Positions 1 to 7,639 of a stretch of DNA of 40,659 bases are shown one piece after another. The translations under genes and the position numbers were made by a program. How positions within the stretch are numbered: the stretch's first letter is position 1; each line of letters opens with the position of its first letter. Source of the DNA: Collinsella sp. (GTDB lineage: Bacteria; Actinomycetota; Coriobacteriia; Coriobacteriales; Coriobacteriaceae); the NCBI GenBank assembly GCA_019414345.1, contig DXMF01000048.1:1-40659 (forward strand), given 5' to 3'. A model generated the notes under the pieces. The model did not search any database, was not told the DNA's origin, and saw nothing but the letters and a program-made list of their open reading frames with translations.

Positions 1-294
1 TTCCCGGTTGCACCGGGCCGCGCGGCAAGGAGATATATTGCCAGACCGGAGGGGCGCCGTGGGCGGGAATCGCGCACTCCATATTTTGTTCACAAATGAA
101 TAGGTCCCTCAGTCGCATCACTGAGGTTAAAACTGAAGCATTGGCTTCTGATATTGGCGATGACCAGCTGTTTTATGTGTATTGAGACATCGGTCATCTC
201 TGGAGCGCTACTTTACTCCAAAGGCATCAGTTATTTGTTTCCCATCGGTAAAAGGCGGGTTTTGTTCGCCAAGCGTTCTTATATACAGCTAGAT
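1..294. other. Window edge with no recognised gene
   Basis: No gene is recognised here. One forward frame is open from base 3 to a TGA at 183-185, about 60 codons, and could be the tail of a truncated gene, but the translation resembles nothing I know. A perfect 7-bp hairpin lies at 107-113/120-126 with no T-run behind it, so it is not a clear terminator. The segment ends where the tRNA-tail repeats begin. Confidence 0.3.
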
Positions 295-380
295 ACGGGT
301 TCGAACCCGTGCACCGGCAACAAAAAAGCGACCAACCGGAGTTGGTCGCTTTCTATTCCATGGTGGGCCGTCAGGGGTTC
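295..380. repeat. tRNA-Lys tail module, copy A
   Basis: This segment begins with the perfect 16-bp palindrome ACGGGTTCGAACCCGT, which looks like a tRNA T-arm. Then come a GGCAAC stretch, six A's, a bidirectional terminator-like hairpin (325-336/341-352) and 20 bases identical to the 3' end of the adjacent tRNA-Lys gene read on the minus strand. The same order recurs at 470-556 about 176 bp away. It is best read as a decayed tandem duplicate of the tRNA-Lys 3' end with its terminator. Confidence 0.7.
325..352. terminator. Terminator-like hairpin in copy A
   Basis: A perfect 12-bp stem (325-336/341-352) with a CGGA loop has an A-run on its left and a T-rich right side, so it could stop transcription from either direction. 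It is the counterpart of the tRNA-Lys terminator at 497-529, but its stem sequence is different. Confidence 0.6.
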
Positions 381-469
381 AGCCTGCTTCGCAGGCGGCC
401 GCTGCGGCGCTTCGCGCCTTGCGCGCTGCGCTGGCAAACGCTCATGCGTTTACTCAGCTCCGCGCCCCG
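381..469. other. Multi-hairpin insert splitting a tRNA-Lys tail
   Basis: The tRNA-Lys 3' fragment ending at 380 breaks off inside its T-arm and is followed by short inverted repeats: CCTGC-TTC-GCAGG, GGCGC-TTC-GCGCC and AAACGC-TCA-TGCGTTT-like. They run into a CCGCGCC/GGCGCGG stem that encloses the palindrome at 470-485. The same architecture with different stem sequences lies beside tRNA-Gly (9238-9340). Function is unknown. Confidence 0.5.
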
Positions 470-556
470 ACGGGTTCGAACCCGTGGCGCGGCAACAAAA
501 AAGCGGCCGGCGTCCGCCAGTCGCTTTTCTATTCTATGGTGGGCCGTCAGGGGTTC
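470..556. repeat. tRNA-Lys tail module, copy B
   Basis: This is the second copy of the module at 295-380. It has the same 16-bp palindrome (470-485), GGCAAC and A-run, a terminator hairpin with a different stem, and then the real 3' end of tRNA-Lys. Here the right end continues into an intact tRNA gene, so this copy is the probable parent. Confidence 0.65.
497..529. terminator. Terminator of tRNA-Lys
   Basis: An imperfect GC-rich hairpin lies at about 501-526, just beyond the CCA end of tRNA-Lys. On the minus strand it is followed by six T's. The A-run on the other side means it may also act on plus-strand transcripts. Confidence 0.6.
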
Positions 557-612
557 GAACCCTGGACCTTGGGATTAAAAGTCCCCTGCTCTGCCAGCTG
601 AGCTAACGGCCC
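537..612 (-). tRNA. tRNA-Lys (anticodon TTT)
   Basis: Read on the minus strand, this 76-nt stretch folds as a full cloverleaf. The 5' GGGCCGT end pairs with the 3' end before an encoded A-CCA, the D-arm has TTAGCTCAGC, the anticodon loop is CTTTTAA giving anticodon TTT, and the T-arm has GGTTCGAACCC. It has its own promoter (622-650) and terminator (497-529), so it is a single-gene unit. Confidence 0.95.
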
Positions 613-621
613 GCGGGTGGC

Positions 622-650
622 ATTGTACCACGGTCTGGGACTATTCCCAA
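622..650 (-). promoter_or_regulatory. Promoter of tRNA-Lys
   Basis: On the minus strand a TTGGGA -35 element (645-650) and a TACAAT -10 element (622-627) are 17 bases apart. The tRNA 5' end lies 10 bases beyond. The -35 element overlaps the last codons of the aminopeptidase gene. Confidence 0.6.
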
Positions 651-1921
651 CTCCATTGTCCGTTCTGGAAAATCACAACTTCACGTCCATCAGGCGTAAT
701 GCCCGTAATATCGATGTCGTCCGTGCCGATCATAAAATCGACGTGCGTGCTGGATACGTTAACGCCATGCTCCAGGAGCTCCTCCTTGGACATGTCATAC
801 CCGCCCTCGATGCACTCGGGGAAGCCGACGCCCAGCGCAAGGTGGCAGCTGGCGTTCTCGTCATAGAGCGTATCGTAGAACAGAACGCCACTTTCGCGGA
901 TCGGCGTGTTCTTGGAAATGAGCGCGACCTCGCCCAGATGAGCGGCACCTTCGTCGGTGTCAATGATGCTCGCAAGCGTCGCCTTGCCCACGCGGGCGTC
1001 GTAGTCCACCACACGGCCGCCCTCGAACTTAATCCAAAAATCGTCGACCTTGTTACCGTGGTGGATGAGCGGCATGGCCGAGTAGACGATTCCGTCAGCG
1101 CGCATGCGATCAGGCGAGGTAAAAACCTCCTCGGTGGGGATGTTGGGGAAGAAGGGGTGTCCATCGGGCGTCTTGCCCTTGCCGCCGGCCCACTCGTGAC
1201 CTTTCGTCATGCCAATCGTCAGATTGGTTCCGTTCGAAGCGGTGTAGCGCAGGCAATCAAATTGATTATCGTTTAGGAAACGCAGGTTCTTTTCGAATGC
1301 GGCGTCATGGAGTTCCCAGTCGCTCTCCGGGTCCTGGCCATCGGCACGAGCGGTGTGCAGAATCGCATTCCACAGCTTATAGATTGCAACCTCATCGGCG
1401 TCTCCCGGGAACACCTCGTGCGCCCAAGCCACGACCGGAGCGCCGGCGATGCACCACGGATTGATGTTGTAATCCAGTCCACGGCGGAAAACTTTGCACT
1501 GCGTATTCCTCGCCTTTGATGCCGCGGCCGGCTTGGCTGGATCGATGCCCTTGAGGGCCGCAGGATCCGCACCCTCGATAAAGACAAAGCAGGCACCATC
1601 CTGGGCCAAGGAATCCAGCTGCATGCGCTTCCACTCGGACGTCTGCTCAAAATAGCTTTTCTCGACATGCTCGTACGTGAGCCTCGTCACGGCATCATCG
1701 GCCCAAATGACCGTCACGTGGCCGGCGCCGGCAGCATAGGCCTCCGCGACCACCACGCGCGCAAACGGCGCGCACTCGACCGGAGACTGAACGACGACCT
1801 CCTGGCCGGGCTTGACGTTTACGCCCTTGCGGACGACCAGGCGCGCGTAGTATTTAATCTTGGGCTCCAGGGCCTTCATGCCCTCCAGAGCCTCTTCGAC
1901 CGTCAGGGCAGCTCGAATCAT
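641..1921 (-). CDS. M29-family aminopeptidase (AmpS/PepS type)
   Basis: This 426-aa cytosolic metallo-aminopeptidase releases N-terminal residues from peptides, probably for amino-acid salvage. Family metal ligands are visible in order: a Glu in PTEEVF, the Glu of HLGEVAL, the His of ENASCHLALG, and the His and Asp of STHVDF near the C-terminus, which matches the two-metal site of M29 enzymes. Length is normal for the family. The start is the ATG at 1921 because GGAG sits six bases upstream; an in-frame ATG at 1933 has no ribosome site. The gene ends 29 bases from tRNA-Lys and overlaps that gene's promoter. The hairpin upstream belongs to the preceding gene, so it probably has its own promoter. 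Confidence 0.9.
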   Translation of the reverse strand: MIRAALTVEEALEGMKALEPKIKYYARLVVRKGVNVKPGQEVVVQSPVECAPFARVVVAEAYAAGAGHVTVIWADDAVTRLTYEHVEKSYFEQTSEWKRMQLDSLAQDGACFVFIEGADPAALKGIDPAKPAAASKARNTQCKVFRRGLDYNINPWCIAGAPVVAWAHEVFPGDADEVAIYKLWNAILHTARADGQDPESDWELHDAAFEKNLRFLNDNQFDCLRYTASNGTNLTIGMTKGHEWAGGKGKTPDGHPFFPNIPTEEVFTSPDRMRADGIVYSAMPLIHHGNKVDDFWIKFEGGRVVDYDARVGKATLASIIDTDEGAAHLGEVALISKNTPIRESGVLFYDTLYDENASCHLALGVGFPECIEGGYDMSKEELLEHGVNVSSTHVDFMIGTDDIDITGITPDGREVVIFQNGQWSWE

Positions 1922-1952
1922 GTGCCACTCCATCTATCTATAGAACAGTAAA

Positions 1953-1980
1953 AAGGCGCGCCGCAAAAACGACGCGCCTT
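1953..1980 (-). terminator. Terminator after the purC-membrane protein unit
   Basis: An 8-bp stem AAGGCGCG/CGCGCCTT encloses a 12-base loop and is followed on the minus strand by five T's. It lies 30 bases beyond the stop of the 191-aa membrane protein. Confidence 0.75.
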
Positions 1981-2010
1981 ATATCTTAGCGATAAGTATG
2001 CATGCAAACG

Positions 2011-2586
2011 CTACTTCTTCTTGGAGTCCTTCTTGTCCTCCTCGGCAGCTGCGCGCTCGATAAGAGCGTTGAGCTTGTTCTCGGACATGCCCTCGGCCTG
2101 CGCGCGATACATGTTACGCAAGGGACGAATACGAGCGAAGTCGTAGATAAAGTCACCCAGGATGATGACATAGGACAAAACGATGCCGACCATCTGAACA
2201 GGACTGGACACCGTGCCGCCGGGAGCGAAGTAGAGCGAAGCCCAAATGGCCACGACGAGCACCATGCCGATAGCGAGCACAGCCCACCAAATACGGCGGC
2301 GCTTGGTGTAGTCCTCATCCTGCTTGAGAAGGATATTCGACACCGTGTAGATGCGGTCCTCCTTGGCGCGCTGCTTAGCCTTGCGGGCGCGCTTCTCCTC
2401 TTTAGAGAGGCCCTCGAGGTTCTCGCCCTTCTCGAGCTCTTTGCGGCGTGCCTTAGACGAAGCCGGCACGACGCGGACAGAGCTCGCTGCCTGACGGGCA
2501 GGCTTAGCAGATGCGGCGGACTTGCGCGCAACCCCGGTAACCTCGTGGGATTGCGTGCGCTTGTTCGTGGCGCTACGGGTACTCAC
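2011..2586 (-). CDS. Small two-helix membrane protein, unknown function
   Basis: This 191-aa protein is not recognised. Residues 1-95 are polar and strongly basic, rich in Ala, Lys, Arg and Ser, with a helical Glu/Lys/Arg stretch around 50-75. Two hydrophobic helices follow at about 99-118 and 130-147, then a charged tail ending in a lysine cluster. This suggests an inner-membrane protein with both ends in the cytosol. The start is GTG at 2586 with AGGAG nine bases upstream. It begins directly after the purC stop codon, so the two genes are co-transcribed and probably translationally coupled. No link to purine synthesis is evident from the sequence. Confidence 0.7.
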   Translation of the reverse strand: MSTRSATNKRTQSHEVTGVARKSAASAKPARQAASSVRVVPASSKARRKELEKGENLEGLSKEEKRARKAKQRAKEDRIYTVSNILLKQDEDYTKRRRIWWAVLAIGMVLVVAIWASLYFAPGGTVSSPVQMVGIVLSYVIILGDFIYDFARIRPLRNMYRAQAEGMSENKLNALIERAAAEEDKKDSKKK

Positions 2587-3474
2587 TTATGCGTTCTCCT
2601 TCATGCTTGTGAACTGGGAGCCCGTGATGATCTGGAAGGCCTCGCGATAGCGCTCGGACGTGCCATCGATGACCTCGGCGGGCAGGTGCGGGGTCTCCCC
2701 CGTCATATCCCAGTTGGCCTTGAGCCAATTGCGGACGAATTGTTTGTCGTAGCTGGGCTGGATCTTGCCCTCCTCGTAGCTGGCAGCAGGCCAGAAACGG
2801 CTGGAATCGGGCGTGAGGCACTCGTCGATCAGCGTGACCTTGCCATCGATGACACCAAACTCGAACTTGGTGTCGGCAATGATGATGCCACGGGTCGCGG
2901 CGTACTCGGCAGCGGCCTTGTAGATCTTGAGGGAAAGGTCGCGAATCTGCGTGGCGATGTCCTCGCCCACGATCTCGCAGCAACGCTCGAACGAGATGTT
3001 CTCGTCGTGGTCACCGATCTCGGCCTTCGTGGACGGCGTGAACAGCGGCTCGGGAAGCTTGGAAGCCTCGGTCAGGCCCTCAGGCAGCTGGATGCCGCAG
3101 ACGGTGCCGTTCTCGTCGTAGGTCTTCTTGCCCGAACCGGTCAGATAGCCGCGGACGATGCACTCGATAGGAATCGTCTGGGCCTTCTTAACCAGCATGG
3201 CGCGGCCAGCGAGGTAGTCACGATACTCAGCAAACTCCTCGGGGAAATCCGCCGGGTCGATGGAAACGAGATGGTTGGGGACGATGTCGGCAAACTTATC
3301 AAACCAGAATGCCGAGATGCGATTGAGCACCTCTCCCTTAAACGGAATCTCGTCGGGAAGAATGAAGTCGAACGCAGAAATGCGGTCGGTGGCGACCATC
3401 AGCAGGTTTTCACCGGCATCGTAGATATCACGAACCTTGCCACGGGAATCCGGACGACGCTCCATCGTTGTCAC
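2587..3474 (-). CDS. purC: Phosphoribosylaminoimidazole-succinocarboxamide synthase
   Basis: PurC joins aspartate to CAIR using ATP to make SAICAR, a step of de novo purine synthesis in the cytosol. The sequence shows the family's N-terminal GKVRDIYDAG, ATDRISAFD and PNHLVS motifs, then VRGYLTGSG, and DTKFEFG with IDECLTPDSSRFW in the C-terminal half. At 295 aa it is the longer form of the family rather than the roughly 237-aa E. coli form. I chose GTG 3474 because AAGGAG lies eight bases upstream; the in-frame GTG at 3483 overlaps that ribosome site and the ATG at 3465 is too far away. The next enzyme of the pathway, PurB, is also in this window (7640-8986) but in a separate unit. A TGCGGG/CCCGCA hairpin lies in the 100-bp leader. 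Confidence 0.95.
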   Translation of the reverse strand: MTTMERRPDSRGKVRDIYDAGENLLMVATDRISAFDFILPDEIPFKGEVLNRISAFWFDKFADIVPNHLVSIDPADFPEEFAEYRDYLAGRAMLVKKAQTIPIECIVRGYLTGSGKKTYDENGTVCGIQLPEGLTEASKLPEPLFTPSTKAEIGDHDENISFERCCEIVGEDIATQIRDLSLKIYKAAAEYAATRGIIIADTKFEFGVIDGKVTLIDECLTPDSSRFWPAASYEEGKIQPSYDKQFVRNWLKANWDMTGETPHLPAEVIDGTSERYREAFQIITGSQFTSMKENA

Positions 3475-3583
3475 GTGAGTCACTCCTTACCAAAATACGA
3501 CAGTAATGCGGGTTCTTTCCCGCACGTTTTCGCAAACTCGGAGCGGCAGGGACGAAACCCCTCCTTCACCGAATAGCGAAAAG

Positions 3584-5149
3584 CTAGTGCTCCATTGTAG
3601 TAGATGCCGCGTCCGCCGTGTGCTCGCGAGGCAGATGAATCGTAAAAGTCGTACCCTTTCCAAGCTCCGACTCCACGGAAATGTAGCCATGATGTCGCTC
3701 GACGATCTGTTTAGTCACGGCGAGGCCCACGCCCAGACCGCCCGCCTCACGGGCACGGCTGGCATCGGCGCGCCAAAAACGGCCGAAGATGCGCGACAAG
3801 TCATCCTTGGCAATACCGATGCCGGTATCAGAAACGGCGACGCTGACGTGTTTGCGGTCACTGAGCACCGACACCACGACCCAACCGCCCTCGGGGGTAT
3901 AGCGCATGGCGTTGCTCATGAGATTGATGACGCATTGTGTGATCATGTCGGGATCGGCTTCGACGACATCGTCGTGACCTTGCGTCTCGTCAGCAAAGCG
4001 CAAGCGCAGATCGCGGTCGACAAACAGGCGCTCCTGGGCATTGACGATGGAACGCACGAAAGGAACCATGTCCACCGGCTCAAGGTTGAGCGGAGCCGTG
4101 CTGTTTTCCATGCGCGACAGGTCGAGCATCTGCTGCACCAGACGAGCCAGGCGACGCGTCTCGGAAGCAACGGTTTCCAGATGCTCGTCGTCGATGGGAT
4201 ACACCCCATCCTGCATGGCTTCGACTGTCGCGAGCATGGCCATAAGCGGAGTACGAAGTTCGTGAGCCACGTCTGAGGTCAGGCGCTTCTCGTGTTTCAT
4301 ATCCTTCTCGAGCGAAGTGGCCATCTCATCGAATGTCTCGCCCAGTTGATCGATCTCGTCATCGCCGCGCAAGCCCGTACGAGCAGACAGATCGCCATCG
4401 CGAATTTGCTTGGCCGTGCTGGTAATACGGTGAATCGGCTTGGTGAGCATGCGCGACACGAGTGATCCGATAACGACCGAAATGCAAACTGCAACAACCG
4501 CAGCAAGGGCCATGGCGTTAAAGGTCTTCTCCCTAAACGCAGAATCTGCCTTGGTGAGCAAGGCATCGGAGCCGATGGCCCACAGCTTTACTTGTCCGAC
4601 ATGCTCGCCGGAAGACGTTATGATTTCGACGTTTGCAACGCTATCGGAGCCGGTGGGAGCCGACGAGACCGGACTATGCGATGCTTTTTTCCCGCTCGAG
4701 CTGCTCGACGGCGATTCGTTCTCGCGCACATCGGCGGTCGCGCTTGCCGAAGGCCATGAGTCGTCATAAACGACAACGCCTTTCTTGTTGACGACCTGCA
4801 TACCCAAATCGTCGGACACCAAACTCGATGTCGCGACCGTACGTAGCTCGCCCGCAGTCCAATTGCCGTTTTCCTCATACGACGTCGCAAGCTTTTCGGC
4901 AGCGGAATTTGCGATTTCGACGATATTGGAGCGCGTGTAATCCGAAAAGACCGTGCCCCACACAACAGAGACCACGCCCACCAGCACCAATACCGTCATG
5001 AGCGATGTCAGAGCAAAAGCAAGTGCCATGCGCGAGGGATAGCTCATCGTTGGCCTTGAATCGGAGCGAGGCGTGTTCCAACTAGCCTTGGAACCCGCCT
5101 CGCTCTCCTGCTTGTGCTTTTGTCCGATTTCAAAGCGCGCAGGTGTCAT
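3584..5149 (-). CDS. Sensor histidine kinase with HAMP domain
   Basis: This 521-aa inner-membrane kinase senses an unknown signal and phosphorylates the response regulator encoded just upstream. Order of parts: a 40-residue cytosolic leader, helix one at about 41-66, an extracellular region at 67-210 with a Ser-rich low-complexity patch near 146-165, helix two at about 211-233, a HAMP linker, the H-box SDVAHELRTPL with His296, the N-box INLMSNAMRYTPEG, and the ATP-lid motifs DTGIGI, FGRFWRAD and GLGVGLAV. All catalytic motifs are intact. It starts 11 bases after the regulator stop, so the pair forms an operon. The layout resembles PhoR/BaeS-type kinases; the stimulus cannot be read from sequence. 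Confidence 0.93.
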   Translation of the reverse strand: MTPARFEIGQKHKQESEAGSKASWNTPRSDSRPTMSYPSRMALAFALTSLMTVLVLVGVVSVVWGTVFSDYTRSNIVEIANSAAEKLATSYEENGNWTAGELRTVATSSLVSDDLGMQVVNKKGVVVYDDSWPSASATADVRENESPSSSSSGKKASHSPVSSAPTGSDSVANVEIITSSGEHVGQVKLWAIGSDALLTKADSAFREKTFNAMALAAVVAVCISVVIGSLVSRMLTKPIHRITSTAKQIRDGDLSARTGLRGDDEIDQLGETFDEMATSLEKDMKHEKRLTSDVAHELRTPLMAMLATVEAMQDGVYPIDDEHLETVASETRRLARLVQQMLDLSRMENSTAPLNLEPVDMVPFVRSIVNAQERLFVDRDLRLRFADETQGHDDVVEADPDMITQCVINLMSNAMRYTPEGGWVVVSVLSDRKHVSVAVSDTGIGIAKDDLSRIFGRFWRADASRAREAGGLGVGLAVTKQIVERHHGYISVESELGKGTTFTIHLPREHTADAASTTMEH

Positions 5150-5160
5150 ATGTGATTTCC

Positions 5161-5883
5161 CTATTTCTCGTCCGACTTATCGGTCTTGGCCGGAGCCTCG
5201 AAGCGATAGCCGACACCATGAACGGTGTAGAGCCACTTGGGCTTCTTGGGATCATCGCCCAGCTTGGCGCGAAGGTTCTTCACGTGGCTATCGATGGTGC
5301 GCTCATAGCCCTCAAAGTCGTACCCAAGCACCTTCTCGACCAGCTCCATACGGTTGTAGACACGGCCGGGATGACGAGCAAGCGTGGTGAGCAGCTTGAA
5401 CTCGGAAGCCGTCAGATCGACTTCCTTGCCCTCGACCAAGATCTTGTGGCCCGAGATATCGATGACCAGATCGCCGAAGTCGAGTACCTCGACGGCTGGC
5501 TCGTCGGCCTGATGGGCACGGCGGAACAAAGCGCGAACGCGCGCGACAAGCTCGCGCGGCGAGAACGGCTTAATCAGATAGTCGTCGGCGCCGAGCTCAA
5601 GACCGATAATACGGTCCTCGATCTCGCCCTTGGCAGTCAGCATGATGATGGGGACATCCGAGGTATCGCGAATGGTGCGGCAAACGCGCTCGCCGGGGAT
5701 CTTGGGGAGCATAAGGTCGAGCACGACCAGGTCGAACTGATGCTTCTCGAACTCCTCGATCGCGGACTGGCCGTCGCCGACACCCACAACCCAGTAGCCT
5801 TCGCGCTCGAGATAGGCAGCGACGGCGTCACGGATTGCCTTCTCATCCTCGACCAGCAGAATCTTTTTTGCATCTGAAGCCAT
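5161..5883 (-). CDS. OmpR/PhoB-family response regulator
   Basis: This 240-aa transcription factor is the partner of the downstream kinase. The receiver domain (about 7-125) has the acidic pair Glu12-Asp13, phospho-acceptor Asp56 in VVLDLMLP, the Thr of MLTAKG and the Lys of YLIKPF. The C-terminal winged helix (about 140-235) includes the TASEFKLL, RTIDSHVKNLR and VHGVGYRFE motifs typical of PhoB/OmpR. The start is ATG 5883, preceded by a G-rich ribosome site; an in-frame TTG at 5904 is less likely. It is the first gene of the two-gene unit. Confidence 0.93.
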   Translation of the reverse strand: MASDAKKILLVEDEKAIRDAVAAYLEREGYWVVGVGDGQSAIEEFEKHQFDLVVLDLMLPKIPGERVCRTIRDTSDVPIIMLTAKGEIEDRIIGLELGADDYLIKPFSPRELVARVRALFRRAHQADEPAVEVLDFGDLVIDISGHKILVEGKEVDLTASEFKLLTTLARHPGRVYNRMELVEKVLGYDFEGYERTIDSHVKNLRAKLGDDPKKPKWLYTVHGVGYRFEAPAKTDKSDEK

Positions 5884-6036
5884 AACACGGCCCCCCTGTC
5901 TCAATCAGCTAAGAACAAGCCCATTTTAACGCACCTGAGCCCGCCGGATGCCACTATGACGCGGCAGCTCGGCGGGCGGTACTCACAATTACAACGCGTT
6001 TATTCCCCTGTTGGCGCCTTTTTAACCCCTCTAAGC

Positions 6037-7248
6037 TTAAAGAGAGAATAGGCGTGCGGTGACCGTCTCGGGTATACCCTGGCTGTTGCGCACCGTGGCG
6101 TACGTAAGAAATGAGTCCGATTTTCCCGCCGTAGCTGGATAATCGCCATATTCCAAAGCGCGGTCGGGCGACAGTAGCGAGCCATAGGTCTTGGCAGAGG
6201 TGTCGATGAGAAAATGCGATGCCTGTACCTTAACGAGATATTTATTCTTCTTGCCGGCAGCACATGCGAGTGGCTCGCGGGACAGGAAGAGGTATGGCCC
6301 TCCCTCATTACCGATATACGTGCCCATGTTGCCCAGGCTGCCCACGCCACTATAGGTCGCCTCGATAGAAAACACGAAGGTATCGCCCATATATACGGCC
6401 TCGAAAGGCGAGACTGACGAGGGAAGGACTAGCTGGGCACGTTTGGTGTTGTTGCCATCGGTCAGATCGATTGCCGTTATGCCGTAGTAGACGCCCTCGT
6501 CGTTGCGGACACGCGGCGAGATGGTCAAAATGCCGTCGCTCACGCGCGGGGCCGACGCAAAGCGGCCCGTCGATTTCCAAATTGTCTCGGCCTTGGATTC
6601 ATCAAGCGAGCGACGATAGCAAAACGAATCACTACTCGTTTTATTGCCGCCTGCCGAAGGCATTTTATACCAGATGGCTGATGACCCGAACGCCGTAAAC
6701 AGTGGCGGATCGTAGTCCTTGCCACCTCGATCGAGCTCAACCACGTCGCCAGAGAGCGAAGCGCCCGACAGATTTTGAGCGTAGAGCTTCCACGATGAAC
6801 TGGCAAAGTTCATCTCAACCCACGCAAACACGCCGTCGCCGGCACGGACATCGTAAAAAGCATATCCCGTGCCCTCGATAGGATTCTCAATTAATGTGGT
6901 AAGCGAGCCATCGCCCAGGTTGAGCACGCCGAGCGTGTTGGCGTGCAGTGCCGATGCGGGCGCCATCATTGCCGCAGCATAGTCACCATCGCAGTAGTAC
7001 AGCAACGTGCCCAGCGGCAGCGTCCACGATGCCGCCGGCTCAAGATCGATGTCAACTGCCTCGTACTCATCAGTGATCGAGACAATCTTCGAATCGTCCT
7101 TGATAACCTGCGGCTCGCCAGCGGCATCATCACTGGTGCCTGTTTTTTTCGAACATCCGGCAAGCACCGTGGCAGCGCCCGCGGCAGCTCCACCGAGCAC
7201 AAAGCCGCGGCGCGATATTCCGTTCTTGATGTGGTCGGCGATACCCAT
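6037..7248 (-). CDS. Tat-exported lipoprotein, probable beta-propeller
   Basis: This 403-aa protein opens with a twin-arginine signal (ISRRGFVLGG, residues 11-20) that runs directly into a lipobox LAGC with Cys32. It should therefore be exported folded through Tat and anchored to the outer face of the membrane. The mature part is rich in beta-strands and repeats a pattern of Trp/Tyr-containing strands with short DG- or GD-containing turns, suggesting a propeller-like fold; no catalytic motif is seen. Its ATG at 7248 overlaps the TAA of the TSCPD gene by one base (TAATG), so the two are translationally coupled. The longer frame from 7302 lies inside the upstream gene and was not used. Function unknown. 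Confidence 0.8.
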   Translation of the reverse strand: MGIADHIKNGISRRGFVLGGAAAGAATVLAGCSKKTGTSDDAAGEPQVIKDDSKIVSITDEYEAVDIDLEPAASWTLPLGTLLYYCDGDYAAAMMAPASALHANTLGVLNLGDGSLTTLIENPIEGTGYAFYDVRAGDGVFAWVEMNFASSSWKLYAQNLSGASLSGDVVELDRGGKDYDPPLFTAFGSSAIWYKMPSAGGNKTSSDSFCYRRSLDESKAETIWKSTGRFASAPRVSDGILTISPRVRNDEGVYYGITAIDLTDGNNTKRAQLVLPSSVSPFEAVYMGDTFVFSIEATYSGVGSLGNMGTYIGNEGGPYLFLSREPLACAAGKKNKYLVKVQASHFLIDTSAKTYGSLLSPDRALEYGDYPATAGKSDSFLTYATVRNSQGIPETVTARLFSL

Positions 7249-7511
7249 TAGGCGATCTCGGCGCGAGCGGCCTCGATAGCGCGCGTAAGCTGATCGGCGC
7301 AAGAGGTCTTCTTCATGCCGCAGGTATTGCCGGCAAGAACCTCGATCACACGGTCGGCAGGAGCGCCCTCGACCAGTTTGGAGATGGCCTTGAGGTTGCC
7401 ATCGCAGCCGCCGGTAAACTCAACGCCCAGCACCTTGCTGCCATCGTCAGAGAGATTGAGGTGAATATTGCGAGAGCATACACCCTGCGGCTTGTAATCA
7501 AACGAAATCAT
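7248..7511 (-). CDS. TSCPD-domain protein (TIGR03905 type)
   Basis: This is an 87-aa single-domain protein. It carries the family features CSRNI near the N-terminus, FTGGCDGNL in the middle and GMKKTSCADQLTRAI at the end, including the TSCxD motif that names the domain. The four conserved cysteines could bind a metal or act in redox chemistry. Family members are common in anaerobes and their role is not established; a related domain occurs at the C-terminus of some ribonucleotide reductases. It is the first gene of a two-gene unit with the Tat lipoprotein. Confidence 0.85.
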   Translation of the reverse strand: MISFDYKPQGVCSRNIHLNLSDDGSKVLGVEFTGGCDGNLKAISKLVEGAPADRVIEVLAGNTCGMKKTSCADQLTRAIEAARAEIA

Positions 7512-7575
7512 GCGATCCCCTCTCAGAATGTTATTCGAGACGACTATTATCCCCGTCTTTCCCTAAATGCAACGA

Positions 7576-7613
7576 GGCGCTTTGCCGGCAACACACATTA
7601 CCAGCAAAGCGCC
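7576..7613 (-). terminator. Possible weak terminator after purB
   Basis: A 10-bp stem GGCGCTTTGC/GCAAAGCGCC (7576-7585/7604-7613) with a long loop lies 27 bases beyond the purB stop. It lacks a T-run on the minus strand, so it may be a weak or processing hairpin rather than a true intrinsic terminator. Confidence 0.4.
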
Positions 7614-7639
7614 CTAAAAAGCTAACGTTATGCCCGAAC

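Noticed and set aside
295..556. Possible CRISPR-like repeats
   Set aside because: Only two unequal copies with tRNA-derived content and no spacers or cas genes.
154..606. Short open frames across the tRNA-Lys repeats
   Set aside because: They read through palindromes, a terminator and the tRNA itself.
3484..3583. Possible purine riboswitch before purC
   Set aside because: A short hairpin is present but the conserved purine aptamer core was not found.
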